Below, piece after piece: positions 1 to 7,827 of a stretch of DNA of 33,114 nucleotides. The notes beneath the pieces were generated by a model. The model saw only the letters and a program-made list of their open reading frames with translations, was not told the DNA's origin and searched no databases. The stretch lies in contig NZ_AKJS01000015.1 of assembly GCF_000282215.1 (NCBI RefSeq), positions 1 to 33,114 of the forward strand, read 5' to 3'. The number at the start of each line of letters is the position of its first letter. Position 1 is the stretch's first letter. A program made the translations under genes and the position numbers. The DNA comes from Pseudomonas sp. GM21. Lineage in GTDB: Bacteria; Pseudomonadota; Gammaproteobacteria; Pseudomonadales; Pseudomonadaceae.

Positions 1-1
1 G

Positions 2-589
2 GCGGCCGCCGTTCAGGACGGGCTGGAAAGCCTCGGTGCCCGGTTTCACCTCGGCCCGGTGCTCAATCGCTTGCAGCGCGTGACGGATGGCCTGGAAGCG
101 CATCTGTCCGATGGTCAGGTGATCCCTTGCGACGTGGTGGTCTCGGCCATTGGCCTGCGCCCGCGTATCGATTTGGCGGCCGCAGCCGGTGTGCAGGTCA
201 ACCGTGGCGTGGTGGTCGACCGTCACCTGAAAACCTCCCATGACAATATCTACGCGCTGGGCGACTGCGCCGAGGTCGACGGGCTCAATCTGCTGTACGT
301 CATGCCGCTGATGAGTTGTGCCAGAGCGCTGGCCCAGACGCTGGCTGGAAACGCTACGCCAGTGAGCTACGGCCCGATGCCGATCACCGTGAAAACCCCG
401 GTGTGTCCGTTGGTGGTATCACCGCCACCACGGGGCAGCGAGGGCGTCTGGACGGTCGAAGGGCAGGGCGCCGACATCAAAGTGTTATGCCGCGATGCCA
501 GCGGAAAACTGCTCGGTTATGCCCTGACTGGCACCGCCGTTATGGAAAAACTGGCCCTCAACAAAGAGCTTCCGGCACTGCTGGCGTAA
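2..589 (+). CDS. Rubredoxin-NAD(+) reductase, C-terminal part (gene runs off the left edge)
   Basis: Flavoprotein that passes electrons from NADH to rubredoxin, for example for alkane hydroxylase. The frame is open from base 2, so about 195 C-terminal residues are present and the start lies outside the window. The visible part has the '[11 protein letters not shown]' strand of the NAD-binding domain. It is followed by '[10 protein letters not shown]', the second FAD-contacting motif of pyridine nucleotide-disulphide oxidoreductases, and by a small rubredoxin-reductase C-terminal domain. The family is usually about 380 residues, so roughly half is missing here. hupA follows on the same strand after 192 bp. 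This order (reductase, then HU) is conserved in Pseudomonas. The family call is firm. Assignment to rubredoxin rather than another small redox partner rests on context and resemblance. Confidence 0.85.
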   Translation, partial: AAAVQDGLESLGARFHLGPVLNRLQRVTDGLEAHLSDGQVIPCDVVVSAIGLRPRIDLAAAAGVQVNRGVVVDRHLKTSHDNIYALGDCAEVDGLNLLYVMPLMSCARALAQTLAGNATPVSYGPMPITVKTPVCPLVVSPPPRGSEGVWTVEGQGADIKVLCRDASGKLLGYALTGTAVMEKLALNKELPALLA

Positions 590-781
590 ATAGCGGTCGT
601 TCTGTCGGAATCACCCCGCTTTTGCCCCTACAAAGCACGCGCCGATACTGGCGCGGCTCTTCCGTGCGTGCCATCCTCACTCCCGTCTGCCGCAGAGTAG
701 AGCACTGCGGCACCTTGGGCGCTGTTCCAACGAGAACAGCACGGACATAACAACAAAAAACCGTCAAAGGGGCTTCACTAA

Positions 782-1057
782 ATGCGTAAACCAGAACTCG
801 CCGCAGCCATTGCTGAAAAAGCAGACCTCACCAAAGAACAGGCCAACCGCGTACTCAACGCCGTTCTCGAAGAAATCACCGGCGCTCTGCATCGCAAAGA
901 CAGCGTCACGCTGGTGGGCTTCGGTACCTTCCTGCAACGCCACCGCGGTGCCCGCACCGGCAAAAACCCGCAAACCGGTGAGCCCGTCAAAATCAAGGCC
1001 AGCAACACTGTTGCGTTCAAGCCAGGCAAATCGTTGAAAGACAGCGTTAATCCATAA
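782..1057 (+). CDS. hupA: HU family DNA-binding protein
   Basis: Small basic nucleoid protein that binds and bends DNA as a dimer. At 91 residues it has the normal HU length. It begins 'MRKPELAAAIAEKADLT', the two-helix dimerisation base, and has the core 'VTLVGFGTFLQRHR'. The arm 'RTGKNPQTGEPVKIKA' carries the proline that intercalates into DNA at the 'NPQTGE' turn. A purine-rich ribosome site (AAAGGGG) lies before the ATG. Transcription ends at the strong hairpin at 1097-1135. Pseudomonas carries several HU paralogues. The symbol follows the copy that sits beside rubredoxin reductase. Confidence 0.95.
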   Translation: MRKPELAAAIAEKADLTKEQANRVLNAVLEEITGALHRKDSVTLVGFGTFLQRHRGARTGKNPQTGEPVKIKASNTVAFKPGKSLKDSVNP

Positions 1058-1096
1058 TCGCGGCGAATTTCCAGAATCACTGGGAGAACCGGATTG

Positions 1097-1135
1097 AAAA
1101 ATGGGCATACCGATTGAATCGGGTGCCCATTTTTT
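1097..1135. terminator. Bidirectional rho-independent terminator between hupA and hcp
   Basis: Arms AAAAATGGGCA (1097-1107) and TGCCCATTTTT (1124-1134) pair perfectly, and an inner CCGA/TCGG pair continues the stem. It has T-runs on both strands, as expected between the convergent hupA and hcp. Its outer arms are almost identical to those of the terminator at 2017-2056. Confidence 0.9.
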
Positions 1136-1167
1136 ATGGGGGACCGCAATGCAACGTCAGCCTGGCG

Positions 1168-1686
1168 TTAGCCGACGACCGGGGACCGCCAGTCATCGGA
1201 ACCCGAAGTACCGGATACTTCGTGCGTCCAGGTGATTTTGCGGTAGGTGAACTGCACTTCTTCCAGGTGCGTGAAGTGCGAGTTCGACGGGTCCTGGCAG
1301 TTGTGCATCTTGTTGTTGATGGCGACGATGATCGCGTCTTCCAGTTTGGTGGTGTAGTAGTGCTCTTGGGTACCTTGAGCCGAAGTGCGGTACCACTGGA
1401 TAACGATTTCGCTCATGCGCTCGCCGGAAGTCAGGGCCGCTTGCAGCAGTGGCGAGGACTTGTCGTAGACCTTGGTGATAACCACTGGCTTGTGAACGCG
1501 CTGACCGGTTGGCTGGCCGGATTGCGGATCACGCGGGATGATCACGTCGTGGCTGAAAGCCTGAACCATGACCTGGTCTTCGTGGCCTTCCTGGTAGGTG
1601 TTGCCAACCGAATCGGCGGTGAATGCGCCGGCGGTGATCAGTCCTTGTTTTTCGCCAGTGACGGACATGTACGCTGGTGTTGCCAT
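1168..1686 (-). CDS. hcp: Hcp-family type VI secretion tube protein (orphan hcp)
   Basis: Hcp hexamers stack into the inner tube of the T6SS and carry effectors in their lumen. The 172-residue product starts 'MATPAYMSVTGEKQGLITAG' and has the family core 'VQAFSHDVIIPRDPQSGQP', 'HKPVVITKVYDKSSPLL' and 'EEVQFTYRKITWTHE'. The start at 1686 is preferred over an upstream in-frame ATG at 1755. It matches the usual Hcp N-terminus and has AAGGAG 9 bases upstream. No tss/tsh structural cluster is in the window, so this is an orphan copy that would serve an apparatus encoded elsewhere. A sigma-54-like promoter (1758-1773) and three dyads (1861-1982) lie upstream. It ends against the terminator at 1097-1135. 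Confidence 0.95.
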   Translation of the reverse strand: MATPAYMSVTGEKQGLITAGAFTADSVGNTYQEGHEDQVMVQAFSHDVIIPRDPQSGQPTGQRVHKPVVITKVYDKSSPLLQAALTSGERMSEIVIQWYRTSAQGTQEHYYTTKLEDAIIVAINNKMHNCQDPSNSHFTHLEEVQFTYRKITWTHEVSGTSGSDDWRSPVVG

Positions 1687-1757
1687 GGATGAGCTCCTTG
1701 CTAAAAAAATTAAGAGTGCCCGGGAAGGCGATATCGCCTGCCGGGGCCCTTGCACAT

Positions 1758-1773
1758 GTCAAGCTTCGTACCA
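1758..1773 (-). promoter_or_regulatory. Candidate sigma-54 (-24/-12) promoter of hcp
   Basis: The minus strand reads TGGTACGAAGCTTGAC. It agrees with the sigma-54 consensus TGGCAC-N5-TTGCW in the -24 GG, the AC, and the TTG at correct spacing. It departs at one base of the -24 box and has GA instead of GC at -12. It lies 72 bp before the hcp start. Sigma-54 control of satellite hcp genes is known in Pseudomonas. This particular site is inferred. Confidence 0.5.
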
Positions 1774-1860
1774 TGTCGGGGAAACTGCCTATAAATCAAG
1801 AATGAGTAATTCTGATCTGTAGGATGTTTTTCTCGTTATTCGAAGGAGCAGGTTCGAGGG

Positions 1861-1982
1861 TGCGCAAGAAGTTGCGCACCGCTGCGCAACTTCCTGCGCG
1901 CTTGGCTGTAAGCCTTTAATTTCAAGGCCTGTAGCGTTATTTTGTCGACTTTGAACAGTTTGATTGCGCAACTTCTTGCGCA
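1861..1982. promoter_or_regulatory. Three 18-bp dyads upstream of hcp (candidate enhancer sites)
   Basis: TGCGCAAGAAGTTGCGCA occurs at 1861-1878 and its exact reverse complement at 1965-1982. A third, imperfect copy lies at 1883-1900. Each is a dyad of TGCGCAA/TTGCGCA around a 4-base spacer. They sit about 90-220 bp upstream of the candidate -24/-12 promoter, the usual placement for sites bound by sigma-54 enhancer-binding proteins. The binding protein is not known. Outside these sites, nothing else is recognisable between hcp and the terminator at 2017. Confidence 0.55.
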
Positions 1983-2016
1983 TCATGGCATTGAGGCGAC
2001 ATGAAGCGGTGGGCAA

Positions 2017-2056
2017 AAAAAATGGGCACTCCAACGAGGTTGGGTGCCCATTTTTT
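2017..2056. terminator. Bidirectional terminator downstream of the DUF6124 gene
   Basis: AAAAAATGGGCAC (2017-2029) pairs with GTGCCCATTTTTT (2044-2056), with CCAAC/GTTGG continuing the stem. On the minus strand it ends the DUF6124 transcript. The outer arms match the hupA/hcp terminator, so the pair brackets the hcp block. Confidence 0.85.
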
Positions 2057-2068
2057 ATGAGTGGCGGA

Positions 2069-2464
2069 TTAGCTGACTCGGCTGTGTTTCCTGGCGAGAA
2101 TCGCCGCCATTTCCGGCTCATCCAGATCGTCCAGCGCTCGTTCGACCAACAAATGCACGCCATCGGCCATGCGGCTGAGCGCCAGGGCTACGGAGCGTTG
2201 TGGGCCGTCCACATTGTCGGCGAGGTCGGCGGCGATGGCGCTGATGGACCGAGAGTCTTCCGAAGCGTTGGCGAGCAGTGCATCAGTGTTGATATCCGGG
2301 CAAACGCTGAAGAGCTGGCCGTTGCGTTTGGGTGGTTTCGGTTTGGCTGGCGGGAAGTGATGGTCGAGGGCGCGCTCGGCGGCGTCGTTGAGTTTGTTTG
2401 AGTCGGGGCTTTCGTAGGGGGAGACCGGATCGGTGTCCGGTGGGTTGGGTGTGACCTTGAACAT
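2069..2464 (-). CDS. DUF6124 family protein (unknown function)
   Basis: A 131-residue acidic soluble protein with no signal peptide or membrane segment. It begins 'MFKVTPNPPDTDPVSPYESP', the characteristic opening of this Pseudomonas family. A helical 'LNDAAERALDHHF' segment follows, then a proline/lysine stretch, 'DALLANASEDSRSISAIAAD' and the amphipathic 'VALALSRMADGVHLLVERAL' near the C-terminus. The start at 2464 is chosen over the in-frame ATG at 2497. It fits the family N-terminus and has AAGGA 10 bases upstream. The upstream ATG would also lie between this Shine-Dalgarno and the leader RNA. The gene follows the structured RNA at 2502-2668 by 37 nt and ends at the terminator at 2017-2056. 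Function is unknown, and a role in RNA-controlled expression is only inferred from the leader. Confidence 0.85.
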   Translation of the reverse strand: MFKVTPNPPDTDPVSPYESPDSNKLNDAAERALDHHFPPAKPKPPKRNGQLFSVCPDINTDALLANASEDSRSISAIAADLADNVDGPQRSVALALSRMADGVHLLVERALDDLDEPEMAAILARKHSRVS

Positions 2465-2501
2465 GATCTTCAATTCCTTATGTGATGCTGACACCACTTC
2501 G

Positions 2502-2668
2502 CCGACTAAACGAAGGGGGTGGCAGCTGTACGCAGGTTAGTCGGACCGGGGAATTGAAGAAGCCGGCGCACCCGAAGGTGCCCTGCGCACAGCCACCATC
2601 AAATGCAGGTCTGAGATACCTGTCTGACGGAAGCTTGTGCAACTTCAATTACCAGCGAGCGACTAAAC
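2502..2668 (-). ncRNA. Candidate pseudoknotted 5' leader RNA of the DUF6124 gene (copy 1)
   Basis: Read on the minus strand, 5' to 3', in plus coordinates. An upstream arm lies at 2668-2660 and a hairpin P0 at 2622-2606. The P1 5' arm is 2597-2582. Hairpin P2 is GCACC-UUCG-GGUGC at 2581-2568. Hairpin P3 pairs 2567-2563 with 2549-2545. Then come the pseudoknot 5' arm (2544-2537), the P1 3' arm (2536-2521) and the pseudoknot 3' arm (2509-2502). P1 is 16 continuous pairs, three of them G-U on this strand. The pseudoknot is CCGACUAA with UUAGUCGG, 8 bp. The 9-mer CGACTAAAC recurs at 2503-2511 and 2660-2668. A 7-bp dyad (2673-2679/2683-2689) lies just upstream. The structure ends 37 nt before the DUF6124 ATG, suggesting cis control of that gene. 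No Rfam family is recognised from memory. Confidence 0.65.
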
Positions 2669-2689
2669 CCGATCACTGACGATCAGTGA

Positions 2690-2850
2690 CAGGAACCAAA
2701 TTACCGACCGGCCTAAAGGCGCACAAGCCGGCGGATTCTGGCGTAGCCGTAGGCAACGGCGCAAGGTGTTGTAGCTTGCAGGACGTAACCTTGATGAGTT
2801 TTAAACAGGCGTTGTCGGGTGTGTTTAATTAGTGGAAATACTGGCCTTCT
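2690..2850. other. Intergenic stretch between leader RNA copy 1 and the DUF2931 genes
   Basis: No gene, terminator or clear repeat is seen here. On the minus strand TTGTGC and TAATTT lie 17 bases apart just upstream of the leader RNA, but the match to a sigma-70 promoter is weak. Confidence 0.4.
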
Positions 2851-3555
2851 TTACCAACTTCCATAGGGGATACCGAAGTTTTCTATGTAGGTTTTGGATA
2901 TTTCCGACAGGGGCCGATGCTTGCCACCGGATTTGCCTTCATATGGGCCTCTCGGGTTAATTGTTCCTTCTATCCGCATTACTTCGATAGCTTCCAGGCA
3001 GGCACCACCAAGCCAGACCTTGGCAATGCCACCTGGAGCCAAACCAATGCCGATGTTGTCACGGGATTCGGTAATCCATTCGGCGCCAAAGCGGCAAAAA
3101 GCCTTTTCAGGTTTGCGCATAATTTCCCGTGCGGATTCTGGAATGACAATGTAGGCCTCATAGGTTTGCGGTTCGGCCAACGATTGCCACCGTACGTAGA
3201 TCAAACGGGGCAAATCGGCTCCAGTGACATACCTGCCCTTACCTGCGCCGTTACTGCTGACCCAGCCTTTGGCAGTGCCTTGGTTATTCGGGGGCTTTGG
3301 CACAGAGGCGATACCACCTCCCGCACCTCGGAATACTCGCTCCTGTATATCCACCACGTCAGCAGTTTCAATCCAGACCTCCATATAAGCTGGTGCAGAA
3401 AATCCCAGGAACCAAGGTAACTTTTTGTCCAATTGCGCGAAGCTTAGCGAGCAGCCAGCCAAGATCAGTCCGACCAGCAGCCCTGCGCATTTTTTGATTG
3501 GCCAGCCTGACTTGCTGGTCGGCGAAGCCGCGATACAGTTGTCACCAAGAGCCAT
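2851..3555 (-). CDS. DUF2931 family lipoprotein, downstream copy (candidate immunity protein)
   Basis: A 234-residue protein with a hydrophobic segment ending 'LILAGCSLSF'. 'LAGC' fits a lipobox, so a lipoprotein exported to the envelope is likely. The mature part has 'WFLGFSAPAYMEVWIETADV', 'FRGAGGGIASVPKPPNNQGT', 'LIYVRWQSLAEPQTYEAYI' and 'RGPYEGKSGGKHRPLSEISK', the DUF2931 pattern. The start overlaps the end of its upstream paralogue by 14 bp, so the two genes are probably cotranscribed and coupled. An N-terminal extension precedes the signal, so the true start may be internal. Both copies sit directly downstream of a VgrG-phospholipase. A periplasmic lipoprotein there is the expected place for an anti-phospholipase immunity protein, but this role is inferred. 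Confidence 0.75.
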   Translation of the reverse strand: MALGDNCIAASPTSKSGWPIKKCAGLLVGLILAGCSLSFAQLDKKLPWFLGFSAPAYMEVWIETADVVDIQERVFRGAGGGIASVPKPPNNQGTAKGWVSSNGAGKGRYVTGADLPRLIYVRWQSLAEPQTYEAYIVIPESAREIMRKPEKAFCRFGAEWITESRDNIGIGLAPGGIAKVWLGGACLEAIEVMRIEGTINPRGPYEGKSGGKHRPLSEISKTYIENFGIPYGSW

Positions 3556-4210
3556 AAGGAATCCCGAACCTTTCTATGTAAGCCTTGGATGTTTCAGACA
3601 AGGGGCGATGCTTGCCGCCGGACTTACCTTCATAAGGTCCTCTAGGGTTTACGGTCCCTTCTACCCGAGCAATCTCGACCGACTTCAAGCAGGGGCCTCC
3701 GAGCCAGACTTTAGCGATTCCGCCTGGCGCCAGACCAATGCCAATGTCGTCGCGATAGTCGGTGATCCACTTACCGTCAGCCCTGCAAAAGGCTCTTTGA
3801 GATTTGCGCATGATCTCTCGCGCTGAGTCGGAGATGACGATGTAGGCCTCATAGGTTTGTGGTTCGGCCAGCGACTGCCAGCGCACATAAATCAACCGTG
3901 GCAAGTCAGCACCAGTGACATGGCGCCCCTTCCCACCACCATTACTGCTGACCCACCCTCTGGCTGTGCCTTGATTATTCGGGGGCTTTGGCACAGAGGC
4001 GATACCACCTCCGGCACCTCGAAATACCCGATCCTGTATATCCACCACGTCAGCAGTTTCAATCCAGACTTCCATATAAGCTGGTGCAGAAAATCCCAGG
4101 AACCAAGGTAGGTCTTTATTCGATTGCGCGAAGCATTGCGTGCAGTCGAAAAGCAGCAACCCTAAAAGTAATCCTGCACATTTTGTGGAGAAAAGTGTCG
4201 AGCTACTCAT
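3542..4210 (-). CDS. DUF2931 family lipoprotein, upstream copy (candidate immunity protein)
   Basis: A 222-residue paralogue of the gene downstream. The start at 4210 (MSSSTLFSTK) overlaps the vgrG stop by 8 bp in the pattern ATGAGTAG, which implies translational coupling. An upstream in-frame ATG would lie inside vgrG. The signal segment 'CAGLLLGLLLFDCTQCFAQ' has a cysteine in a poorer lipobox (LFDC) than the sister copy. From 'LPWFLGFSAPAYMEVWIE' for about 45 codons the two genes are nearly identical in DNA, while the C-terminal halves differ at many third positions. A role as immunity protein for the VgrG-lipase is inferred from coupling, export signal and duplication. Confidence 0.75.
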   Translation of the reverse strand: MSSSTLFSTKCAGLLLGLLLFDCTQCFAQSNKDLPWFLGFSAPAYMEVWIETADVVDIQDRVFRGAGGGIASVPKPPNNQGTARGWVSSNGGGKGRHVTGADLPRLIYVRWQSLAEPQTYEAYIVISDSAREIMRKSQRAFCRADGKWITDYRDDIGIGLAPGGIAKVWLGGPCLKSVEIARVEGTVNPRGPYEGKSGGKHRPLSETSKAYIERFGIPYGSW

Positions 4211-7200
4211 TGGGGTGCACCACACGTTGGTTGTTTTTTGCGGGCCGGTTGATAAAAACAATGTCCAAGTCGCTGCTGTTGAAACCTTTGGCAGCATTCC
4301 AGTCAGCGGACAGGTGGATGTAGCGACTGCGCAACATCGTTCTTTCTTGAACCGTCAATCCCTCGACCGTCGTTTCGCCAAGGGCATATGCCTGTAACTT
4401 TTTGTGGATGGGTTCCAGTTCGTCAGGCAGAGCCAGTTTCGGGTCATTGGCATCGATGTTGTCAAACGGCACACCGTGTCTCACTGCCAGCTCACGCATG
4501 ATCCGTAAATACACCAGCGACAGTTCGCCACGCACCGGGCGTTCAATGGCGGCCGCTGCAAAAACCTTCTTTTCTGGATCGGTATTGGGTTTACCTCGCT
4601 CTCTTGATAGGGGTAACGGTCTTTCCCAGCACGACACTTTGATTTCGTTACCCGGACCGTCGAAGTCGATTACACCTTTTTCATACCAAGTGAATGCCTC
4701 TTTTTCGGCGGAAAGATAAGCACCACTGCGGGTAGCATCCATGCTCTCGCTCACGGTGCTTGTAGAGGGCCTACCCAGCAGGAGTTTTTCCTTGGCTATT
4801 GGCAAATAGCCGCCGCCGAGATCCGAGTGCGCGCCGGGCAAAACCAGATCTGTTTCACCGAGGCTGTTAAGGGCGAAATTTTCACGGACTTCGTCTCGAG
4901 CGACCAAGTGAACAACCTTTTTTGCGCAGTCATCCGGGAGTTTGAGATTGACGCCGGGGTTTCTGCTGTTGGTTCCAGTGAAGTCGAGCAACCATGGGTT
5001 GGCGATCGATGCGACAGTATCGAACAGGCCGATGAAATTGATGATGACATCAGTTTTGAGGCGCCAGTTGAAGTTGCTGGACAAGATCGGCGAGCCGGCC
5101 GGCAGTGATTCCGCGAGAATGCTGTGTTCGCCGTTTAGCAATTCGTTTGTAAAGTGCCGCGCCGCTGCCGCACCTCGACTGAAGCCGAAAATATCGAATT
5201 CAATCCGATCAATTTTCATCTCTGGATTCGCCTCATCCAGTCGGCGTATCTGTTCCATTATTAACGCTGGACTCTGTTTGACTCGGGCAACCACACTTGT
5301 TTCGCCCAGCCGCCCTGTTGCTTGGGTGTAACGAGAGTCGTCACCACCGCTCGTGGTCCCGATGCCATCGACATAAATGGCGATTGAGGTCGTCGTTGCT
5401 TCTGGCAACAGCGTTTCGTCCGCTCGGTCTTCATACAGTTTGTAAAGCCGGACAATATTGCTCACATCATTCCCATAACTATTGTCCGGCGAGCTCCCGT
5501 TGCCGTCGTACCCGTAAGCCGCGCAATGCTTTTGTATTTCTTCGGCGGCCTCAGCCAGATTGGCGTCCGGTGAATAACATGCCGCCACGGTTTCGCTGTT
5601 GGCTTTGTTGTTTCCCGTACCATCAAAGAACACCCCAATCCGCAAAGTAATCCCTTCTTCTTCGACTTCCTCCTCTTCCTCCTCCAACTCATCCTCTTCC
5701 AATGACGCAGGCACGACAGGCGCCAACAACCCCGCCACTGTCCCCGGCAACAACGCATGCACCGCCATCCCCGCCCCCGGCGACCCTCCCACCTCAATTT
5801 CGCTACTGCTGAAAACCCCGTCCGCATCGATCACGATGTGGTGACCACCGGCCTTCAACGTGATGCTGGCGCCTGCGTCCAGCACCAGACTGGCGCCGGC
5901 CTTGATATGAACGTGCTCGCCAGCCTCAACCACCAGCGCTTCGCCGACTCGGGTGTAGCTGCTTGCTGCAATCTGCAGATAGTCACTGGCCTTGAGCTGA
6001 GTCTTGCGATCCTCCGTAACCGTGTGATGTTCTTCAGCCCCGAGCACCACGATGCTGTTGCCCTTGATGTTTTCCCGACGTTCGTTGCCCACTTCCAATC
6101 GGCTGTCGTTCTCGACCTTCTGCTCCAGATCCCGCTGCGCCCGCAGGTAGATCAACTCCTGCCCGGCGCGGTCTTCAATTGACAGTTCGTTGTAACCGCC
6201 TGTACGAGGGGAGCTGTGGCTGCGCAGTACGGTTCTGGTTTTGTTTTCGGGCAAGTGGTAGGGCGTGGGCATGACCTTGTTCGGTACGCAGCCGGTTATT
6301 AAGGGATGGTCGGGATTGCCTTCGAGGAAGGTGACCACGACTTCCATGCCGATACGCGGAATGGTCACCGCACCGAAATAATCCCCCGCCCAACCGGAGG
6401 AAACCCGAACCCAGCAACTGCTTTTTTCGCTGTCGAGCTCAGCCCGGTCCCAATGAAATTCGACTTTGACGCGGCCATATTCATCGCAGTAGATCTCTTC
6501 GCCTGCCGGCCCGGTGACGCGGGCGGTCTGGCAGACAAGCGGCGCTCGTTGTGTCGGCATCGGTGGTCGATAAAACACATCCCATGGAATCGCACTGAAG
6601 CTGTTGCGATAGCCCTGGGTAAATCCGTCCTCAGGTTCAGTGGTGGTGAATGACTCTTCGAGCACCTGAGGCTGCTTTCCACGATGGGTAACGCTGAGCA
6701 GCAGCCATAGGTCGTTGTACGTATCGCGTGGGTGATCCATCAGAGTGAAAAAGTGGCCGCTGCGCAGACCAGGTTGATCGCTTTCGCCCTCGGCCAATTG
6801 GTAATCGGCCCGGTGTCGTTCCAGCGTCTGTCGGGCAAGCTGCTTGCCGAGTTTTTCACTCTCGAAAAATACTGGGTAACCATAGTCTTCAAGCTCAGGG
6901 CTGAACTCGGCGGTGAAGCGACTTTCCAGTAAAAGGCTCGGGCGTTTCAGGTCGTAGTGTCGCCGGGTAACCTTGCTGGAGCGGGTGCTGAAACCCATGG
7001 ATAACCGGCTGACAACGGGATGCTCCGCGACCATGCCGGAGTCTTGCTGATAGGGGGTTTCTCCCAGTTTGGGAAAGAAGGTCTGGTCCTCGGTGAACAC
7101 CAGCAAATGACCTTCCGGGGAATGCTGATGGTGCCAGGTAATGCCGTCCTCGGCGCACAGCCTGCGGACGAACTCAAAATCATTTTCCCGGTATTGGGTG

Positions 7201-7634
7201 CAGTATTCGCGCTCGGGACTCGTTCTGACGTGGAAGGTAAACGCATCGGCCTGGATGCCATGCCCCTTGAGTACCTTTTCGATGATTTGCGGCACTGTCT
7301 GGCGCTGGAAAATCCGTTGATCGTGGCTGAACTGCAAGTAGTGCAGCGCCGGCACCAGGGTCATGCGATAGCGGGTCAGGCGCTTGCCGGCATCGCCCAT
7401 GGACACCCCCGCGATATGTCCATGAATGCCTTCGCCGTTAAGGCCGAATCGCAAAAAAGCAGGTTGGTTGAGCAGGCTTTCCAGATCGATATCCGGGTAC
7501 TCGCTGACCAGATCGACGTTGACTGAATACAAGGCGCTGATGGTTTCGGTGCCTTCAAAGGCGAGCACCTTGAAGTCATTGCGAACCGCTGGGATCACCA
7601 AGGTGAAGTGAGCGGCATTGGCCAGTGCGAACAT
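4203..7634 (-). CDS. Evolved VgrG with C-terminal Tle1/DUF2235 phospholipase domain
   Basis: T6SS spike protein carrying its own toxin. Of 1,143 residues, about 1-480 form the gp27/gp5-like VgrG base with the OB-fold signature 'DEYGRVKVEFHWDR' and 'SGWAGDYFGAVTIPRIGMEV'. About 480-620 is the needle with repeats such as 'VHIKAGASLVLDAGASITLK'. An unusual acidic linker of almost continuous Glu/Asp follows at about 645-660. DUF2235 then begins at about 663 with 'ITLRIGVFFDGTGNNK'. It contains the lipase nucleophile motif 'GFSRGAAAARHF' (Ser near 819) and 'GAHSDLGGGY' (near 938), both typical of Tle1 phospholipases. The start at 7634 matches the usual VgrG N-terminus (MFALANAAHF) and has AAAGGA 7 bases upstream. 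The frame is open for 70 more codons to 7844. The two DUF2931 genes are translationally coupled downstream. Confidence 0.9.
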   Translation of the reverse strand: MFALANAAHFTLVIPAVRNDFKVLAFEGTETISALYSVNVDLVSEYPDIDLESLLNQPAFLRFGLNGEGIHGHIAGVSMGDAGKRLTRYRMTLVPALHYLQFSHDQRIFQRQTVPQIIEKVLKGHGIQADAFTFHVRTSPEREYCTQYRENDFEFVRRLCAEDGITWHHQHSPEGHLLVFTEDQTFFPKLGETPYQQDSGMVAEHPVVSRLSMGFSTRSSKVTRRHYDLKRPSLLLESRFTAEFSPELEDYGYPVFFESEKLGKQLARQTLERHRADYQLAEGESDQPGLRSGHFFTLMDHPRDTYNDLWLLLSVTHRGKQPQVLEESFTTTEPEDGFTQGYRNSFSAIPWDVFYRPPMPTQRAPLVCQTARVTGPAGEEIYCDEYGRVKVEFHWDRAELDSEKSSCWVRVSSGWAGDYFGAVTIPRIGMEVVVTFLEGNPDHPLITGCVPNKVMPTPYHLPENKTRTVLRSHSSPRTGGYNELSIEDRAGQELIYLRAQRDLEQKVENDSRLEVGNERRENIKGNSIVVLGAEEHHTVTEDRKTQLKASDYLQIAASSYTRVGEALVVEAGEHVHIKAGASLVLDAGASITLKAGGHHIVIDADGVFSSSEIEVGGSPGAGMAVHALLPGTVAGLLAPVVPASLEEDELEEEEEEVEEEGITLRIGVFFDGTGNNKANSETVAACYSPDANLAEAAEEIQKHCAAYGYDGNGSSPDNSYGNDVSNIVRLYKLYEDRADETLLPEATTTSIAIYVDGIGTTSGGDDSRYTQATGRLGETSVVARVKQSPALIMEQIRRLDEANPEMKIDRIEFDIFGFSRGAAAARHFTNELLNGEHSILAESLPAGSPILSSNFNWRLKTDVIINFIGLFDTVASIANPWLLDFTGTNSRNPGVNLKLPDDCAKKVVHLVARDEVRENFALNSLGETDLVLPGAHSDLGGGYLPIAKEKLLLGRPSTSTVSESMDATRSGAYLSAEKEAFTWYEKGVIDFDGPGNEIKVSCWERPLPLSRERGKPNTDPEKKVFAAAAIERPVRGELSLVYLRIMRELAVRHGVPFDNIDANDPKLALPDELEPIHKKLQAYALGETTVEGLTVQERTMLRSRYIHLSADWNAAKGFNSSDLDIVFINRPAKNNQRVVHPNE

Positions 7635-7827
7635 TCGCTTGTCCTTTTGCTTCGTGAGCTCGTCCTTGAGCTGAGGAGGGCATAAGTCGCGTTGCCAGAG
7701 CCTTTGCCGGGCCTGAGCTAGCGTCAATGTCTGGCACGCTAACAACGCATTAAACGGGATGATGTAGGGCGCGGCTGGAAGCATTGTCTGAAACTTCCGT
7801 ATTTCAGAATATTGCAGTGCTATTACA

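Noticed and set aside
2502..2668. The 157-base-offset repeats in the two RNA elements as target-site duplications of a small mobile element
   Set aside because: The arm also occurs inverted inside the element. Sequence beyond the downstream arm (CGAA..GGTGTC, then the DUF6124 start) is still alike in both copies. An inserted element would end at the repeat and have unrelated flanks.
2482..2679. Plus-strand 65-codon frame across leader RNA copy 1
   Set aside because: It overlaps the minus-strand RNA, has no ribosome site and no recognisable product.
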